Shown piece after piece: positions 5,273 through 7,585 of a stretch of DNA of 7,585 nt. Made by a program: the position numbers and the translations under genes. Below the pieces are notes generated by a model. The model was not told the origin of the DNA. It saw only the letters and a list, made by a program, of their open reading frames with translations, and ran no database searches. Source of the stretch: Vulcanimicrobiota bacterium (lineage in GTDB: Bacteria > Vulcanimicrobiota > Vulcanimicrobiia > Vulcanimicrobiales > Vulcanimicrobiaceae); the NCBI GenBank assembly GCA_030043675.1, contig JASHXG010000077.1, positions 1 to 7,585 on the forward strand, in the 5' to 3' direction. How positions within the stretch are numbered: position 1 is the first letter of the stretch; every line of letters starts with the position of its first letter.

Positions 5273-6991
5273 TCAGACGGCGTACGCATCGTGGCTTCCC
5301 AGCGCGATTCCAGCTCGGCGCAGCGCCTCGACCATCCGAGCGTTGATCTCCCGCTTGACCTCAAACTGACGCAGAGGCGCCGTCTTCACCGAGGCACGCA
5401 GCACGATGCCGGCCGCCGAGACCGCGTCGATCCCGATCCACTCGACCGGATCGGTGATCGCGCCGTGCCATTCGCGGTCGGCCGCGAGCTCGTCGATGGT
5501 GCGGCGCAGGATCTGCATCGCTCGCTCGCTGTCGGCTCCCGCGTCGATGGCGATGCGATAGTCGACCCGCGACCAGTTGCGCGAGCAGTTGACGACGTCG
5601 CTCGCGAGACTGTGCGGTATCGTGACCAAGTTGCCTGCGTTATCGCGCAATTGCACGCTCCGCAACGACATGTGCTCCACCAAGCCGCTGCGGCTGCCGA
5701 TGATGACGTAATCACCGACGACGTATTGATCTTCAACCAGCACCAGAAAGCCATTGAGAAAGTCGCGCACCAGATTCTGAGCCGCGAGCGAGACGGCCAG
5801 GGCAACGAGGCCGCCGATGGTTAGTACCGAGCCGGTAGAGATCCCCATGAGGCTCAGCGTCGTAAGGATCGCGACGAAGAAGACGACAAAGGTAGCGATT
5901 GCAACGACGGTGTGCGCGACGGTCGGAACGCGCAGAAGACGGCGGGCATTCTCTTCGCCGCGAACTCCGCGGGTGTGGCTGCCGTAAGAGCGCGCGAACT
6001 GCCCAACGGCGATCGCTACGATTCGCACCAGCAGCGCGGCGGCAATCCACGTAAACGCGATGCGCGTGGCGCGGTGAAAAATGATCTCTCCGAGCGGCGT
6101 CGTCTGCGGGAAGAGCGACAAGGCCCAGACCAGCGCGCCGAACCAAAGCAGCACGATCGCCCAGACCATGAGGCCGCGCGTGGAGCGCCAAATTGCAAGG
6201 CTCATGGCCGGGTCCGCAGCGCGGATCGCCAACCCCATGAAGCGGAGGCGATGGCGAGCGCTCGCGGCTTCGCTCTCTTCGCGCTCCGATTGAGCCTGGT
6301 CGATGGCGCGCTCGTCGGCTTCGACCTGTTCGATCAGCATCGTCTCGCGTTTGCGAGACGCGCGCAACACCACGATCAGGGCGATGGTGATCAGCGCGAA
6401 CACGATCGCGGCATGCCAGAGATCCCGCAAGTTGCGCGCCAGCGTCGCGGGCTGGCGTTTGACCAGCCCTCGTGTCAGCGCCGACTGCAGCGTCGATTGC
6501 CACTGCTGCGCCAGCGTGCTCGTCGGCTCGCTTTGGTACTTCGCGTCGGCTGCCGTCACGGTCAAAATCGGCAGCGGGTTGGGATGGTGGGCGTCGACCG
6601 CGAGGAGCAGCGATTGCGGCCCGTCAGGCTGCACCTTTACGCGCAGCGTCTTGGGATCGTAGAGCGTGCCCGAATCGGCCTGGGACCCGCGCAATGCTTC
6701 CAGTTGCGCGAGCGCGGCTTCGATGAACTGCGCCCTGGCTTCGACCGACATTTGGTCGCCGGTGACGGCGGCCGGCGTTGCGATGCGAAAGAGGGCCACG
6801 CCGTCGAGCCAAATCGGAGCGGTGAGGAAGGGGCCCTCCTGGCGCACACCGGCGGGAAGGGCAAGGGCCGAGGCGGTCGGTGCCGGAACTCCCGGGAGCC
6901 CTTGGCCGCGCGCAGTCCCGCCGTTCGTGCAAACGAACAACAAGACGACGGGTATAAGAAGAGGGCTCCAAAAACATCTCATGAGCGTCAT
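5273..6991 (-). CDS. MscS-family small-conductance mechanosensitive channel with periplasmic domain
   Basis: Inner-membrane channel that opens under membrane tension to release solutes on hypo-osmotic shock. It has 572 residues, twice the length of minimal MscS. Seen: a signal peptide-like segment (about 1-29); a periplasmic domain (about 45-185) with LFRIATPAAVTGDQ and a conserved-looking RAQFIEAAL stretch; hydrophobic helices near 192-210, 274-293, 310-330 and 360-382; then the pore helix and beta-domain core, with ALAVSLAAQNLVRDFLNGF at 397-415 and VEDQYVVGDYV at 419-429; and the C-terminal cytoplasmic domain to residue 572. An acidic, coiled-coil-like linker occupies about 215-245. The start at 6991 is favoured over Met4 (6982) because AGGG lies 7 bases upstream. 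That start overlaps the divergent nadA start. MscS-like with an extra N-terminal domain is certain; gating properties cannot be read. Confidence 0.94.
   Translation of the reverse strand: MTLMRCFWSPLLIPVVLLFVCTNGGTARGQGLPGVPAPTASALALPAGVRQEGPFLTAPIWLDGVALFRIATPAAVTGDQMSVEARAQFIEAALAQLEALRGSQADSGTLYDPKTLRVKVQPDGPQSLLLAVDAHHPNPLPILTVTAADAKYQSEPTSTLAQQWQSTLQSALTRGLVKRQPATLARNLRDLWHAAIVFALITIALIVVLRASRKRETMLIEQVEADERAIDQAQSEREESEAASARHRLRFMGLAIRAADPAMSLAIWRSTRGLMVWAIVLLWFGALVWALSLFPQTTPLGEIIFHRATRIAFTWIAAALLVRIVAIAVGQFARSYGSHTRGVRGEENARRLLRVPTVAHTVVAIATFVVFFVAILTTLSLMGISTGSVLTIGGLVALAVSLAAQNLVRDFLNGFLVLVEDQYVVGDYVIIGSRSGLVEHMSLRSVQLRDNAGNLVTIPHSLASDVVNCSRNWSRVDYRIAIDAGADSERAMQILRRTIDELAADREWHGAITDPVEWIGIDAVSAAGIVLRASVKTAPLRQFEVKREINARMVEALRRAGIALGSHDAYAV
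6923..6958 (+). promoter_or_regulatory. Possible nadA promoter region with hairpin
   Basis: TATAAG at 6953-6958 is a plausible -10 box 22 bases before nadA ATG, but no good -35 box lies at the right distance. Just upstream, GTTCGT and ACGAAC form a perfect 6-bp dyad around GCAA (6923-6938), possibly an operator. Both lie within the signal-peptide codons of the opposite-strand channel gene. Confidence 0.25.
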
Positions 6992-7585
6992 CGATCTACC
7001 CTACGACCGCAGCGTTGCGGAGGAAACCGACCCGATTTTCGAGCGGGTCGCCCACGTCATACCGCGCGTCGAGTGGCCGCTGCACGCTCCCTTTGTCGCC
7101 GCGATCAACCGGCTCAAGCGCGAGCGCAACGCCGTCATTCTGGCCCACAACTACCAAGTACCCGAAATTTTCTACACAGTCGCCGACATTGTCGGCGATT
7201 CGCTGGCCTTGGCGATGAATGCGGCACGCACCGATGCCGATGTAATCGTGCTGTGCGGCGTTCACTTCATGGCCGAAACCGCTAAGCTCGTCAATCCGGG
7301 CAAGATCGTGCTCGTTCCGGATCTGAAGGCAGGCTGCTCGCTGGCCGACTCGATCACCGGAGCCGACGTTCGGCTGCTCCGCGAGAATTATCCCGGCGTT
7401 CCGGTCGTGACGTACGTTAACACGTCGGCGGAGGTCAAAGCCGAATCGGACGTCTGCGTCACCAGCGGCAACGCGCTGCAGATCGTCGAGGCGCTGGACG
7501 TACCGCGCGTCATCTTCCTCCCCGACGAGTACCTCGCCAAATACGTCGCTTCGCAGACCGGGGTCGAGATCATCGCCTGGAAGGG
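6981..7585 (+). CDS. nadA: Quinolinate synthase NadA, N-terminal part (runs off the right edge)
   Basis: Condenses iminoaspartate (from L-aspartate oxidase) with dihydroxyacetone phosphate to make quinolinate in de novo NAD synthesis; a cytosolic 4Fe-4S enzyme. 201 codons are present. Seen: ILAHNYQ at 53-59 with the active-site His56 and Tyr58; DIVGDSL at 69-75; LCGVHFMAET at 91-100, where Cys92 is the first cluster ligand; PDLKAGCSLADSI at 113-125; TYVNTSAEVKAESD at 144-157 with Tyr145 and Asn147; and LPDEYLAKYVA at 180-190. The window ends at AWK, just before the expected second ligand cysteine. The sequence resembles the long alphaproteobacterial-type NadA (FERVAHVIPRVEWPLHAPFVAAINRLK). 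ATG 6981 is the only reasonable start, although the nearest GAGGG is 15 bases away; a GTG at 6927 would add 18 residues. nadB and nadC are not in view. Confidence 0.96.
   Translation, partial: MSVIDLPYDRSVAEETDPIFERVAHVIPRVEWPLHAPFVAAINRLKRERNAVILAHNYQVPEIFYTVADIVGDSLALAMNAARTDADVIVLCGVHFMAETAKLVNPGKIVLVPDLKAGCSLADSITGADVRLLRENYPGVPVVTYVNTSAEVKAESDVCVTSGNALQIVEALDVPRVIFLPDEYLAKYVASQTGVEIIAWK
6999..7002 (-). promoter_or_regulatory. Ribosome-binding site deciding the MscS start
   Basis: AGGG on the minus strand, 7 bases before ATG 6991. The alternative Met4 codon at 6982 has no such sequence. It lies inside the nadA coding region on the other strand. Confidence 0.6.
7028..7050. repeat. Perfect 7-bp inverted repeat inside the nadA 5' coding region
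   Basis: Arms CGACCCG (7028-7034) and CGGGTCG (7044-7050) surround a 9-base spacer. It falls in nadA codons 16-24 and about 40 bp upstream of the divergent MscS start, so it could be a shared operator or an mRNA hairpin. It could also be chance in GC-rich coding DNA. Confidence 0.4.

Noticed and set aside
5912..7285. A 457-codon plus-strand frame opposite the MscS gene and running into nadA
   Set aside because: It is Arg-rich and antisense to two clearly recognisable genes, a typical shadow of GC-rich codons.

Overview
This is ordinary bacterial chromosomal DNA with high GC content, long dense ORFs and many antisense shadow ORFs. It comes from a Gram-negative-type (two-membrane) organism, because it encodes a lipoprotein RND adaptor paired with an RND inner-membrane permease, plus an MscS channel with a periplasmic domain. 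The GC-rich codon use, the Pro/Ser/Ala-rich secreted protein and the rhizobial-like NadA would fit a little-studied phylum such as Eremiobacterota (WPS-2). That placement is impression only. I see no mobile element, CRISPR array, tRNA or rRNA.

Layout. Five genes read on the minus strand, listed in transcription order. (1) An MscS-family mechanosensitive channel, 6991-5273. (2) A small secreted protein built from four 29-residue Ala/Pro/Ser repeats, 5150-4656, followed by a strong hairpin. (3) An OPT-family oligopeptide or metal-chelate transporter, 4230-2251, preceded by an unusually long leader with several hairpins. (4) A periplasmic adaptor lipoprotein (HlyD/MFP family), 2202-793. (5) The N-terminal third of an RND efflux permease, 776 to the window edge. 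On the plus strand, divergent from the channel gene, is the first 201 codons of nadA (quinolinate synthase), 6981 to the right edge.

How they relate. The adaptor and the permease are 16 bp apart and should form one export pump; a partner outer-membrane factor, if present, lies outside the window. The OPT gene lies 48 bp upstream of the adaptor gene with no terminator visible, so an importer and an exporter may share a transcript. The channel and nadA start codons overlap by 11 bp on opposite strands, so each gene's promoter must lie inside the other's coding sequence.

The least ordinary part is the 425 bp between the repeat-protein gene and the OPT start. On the minus strand it holds, in order: a terminator-like hairpin; two dyads flanking a plausible sigma-70-type promoter; a nested two-helix RNA structure; and a hairpin that buries the OPT Shine-Dalgarno sequence. 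An upstream segment could pair with that last hairpin as an alternative. This is a candidate, unassigned cis-regulatory leader and is inferred from sequence only.
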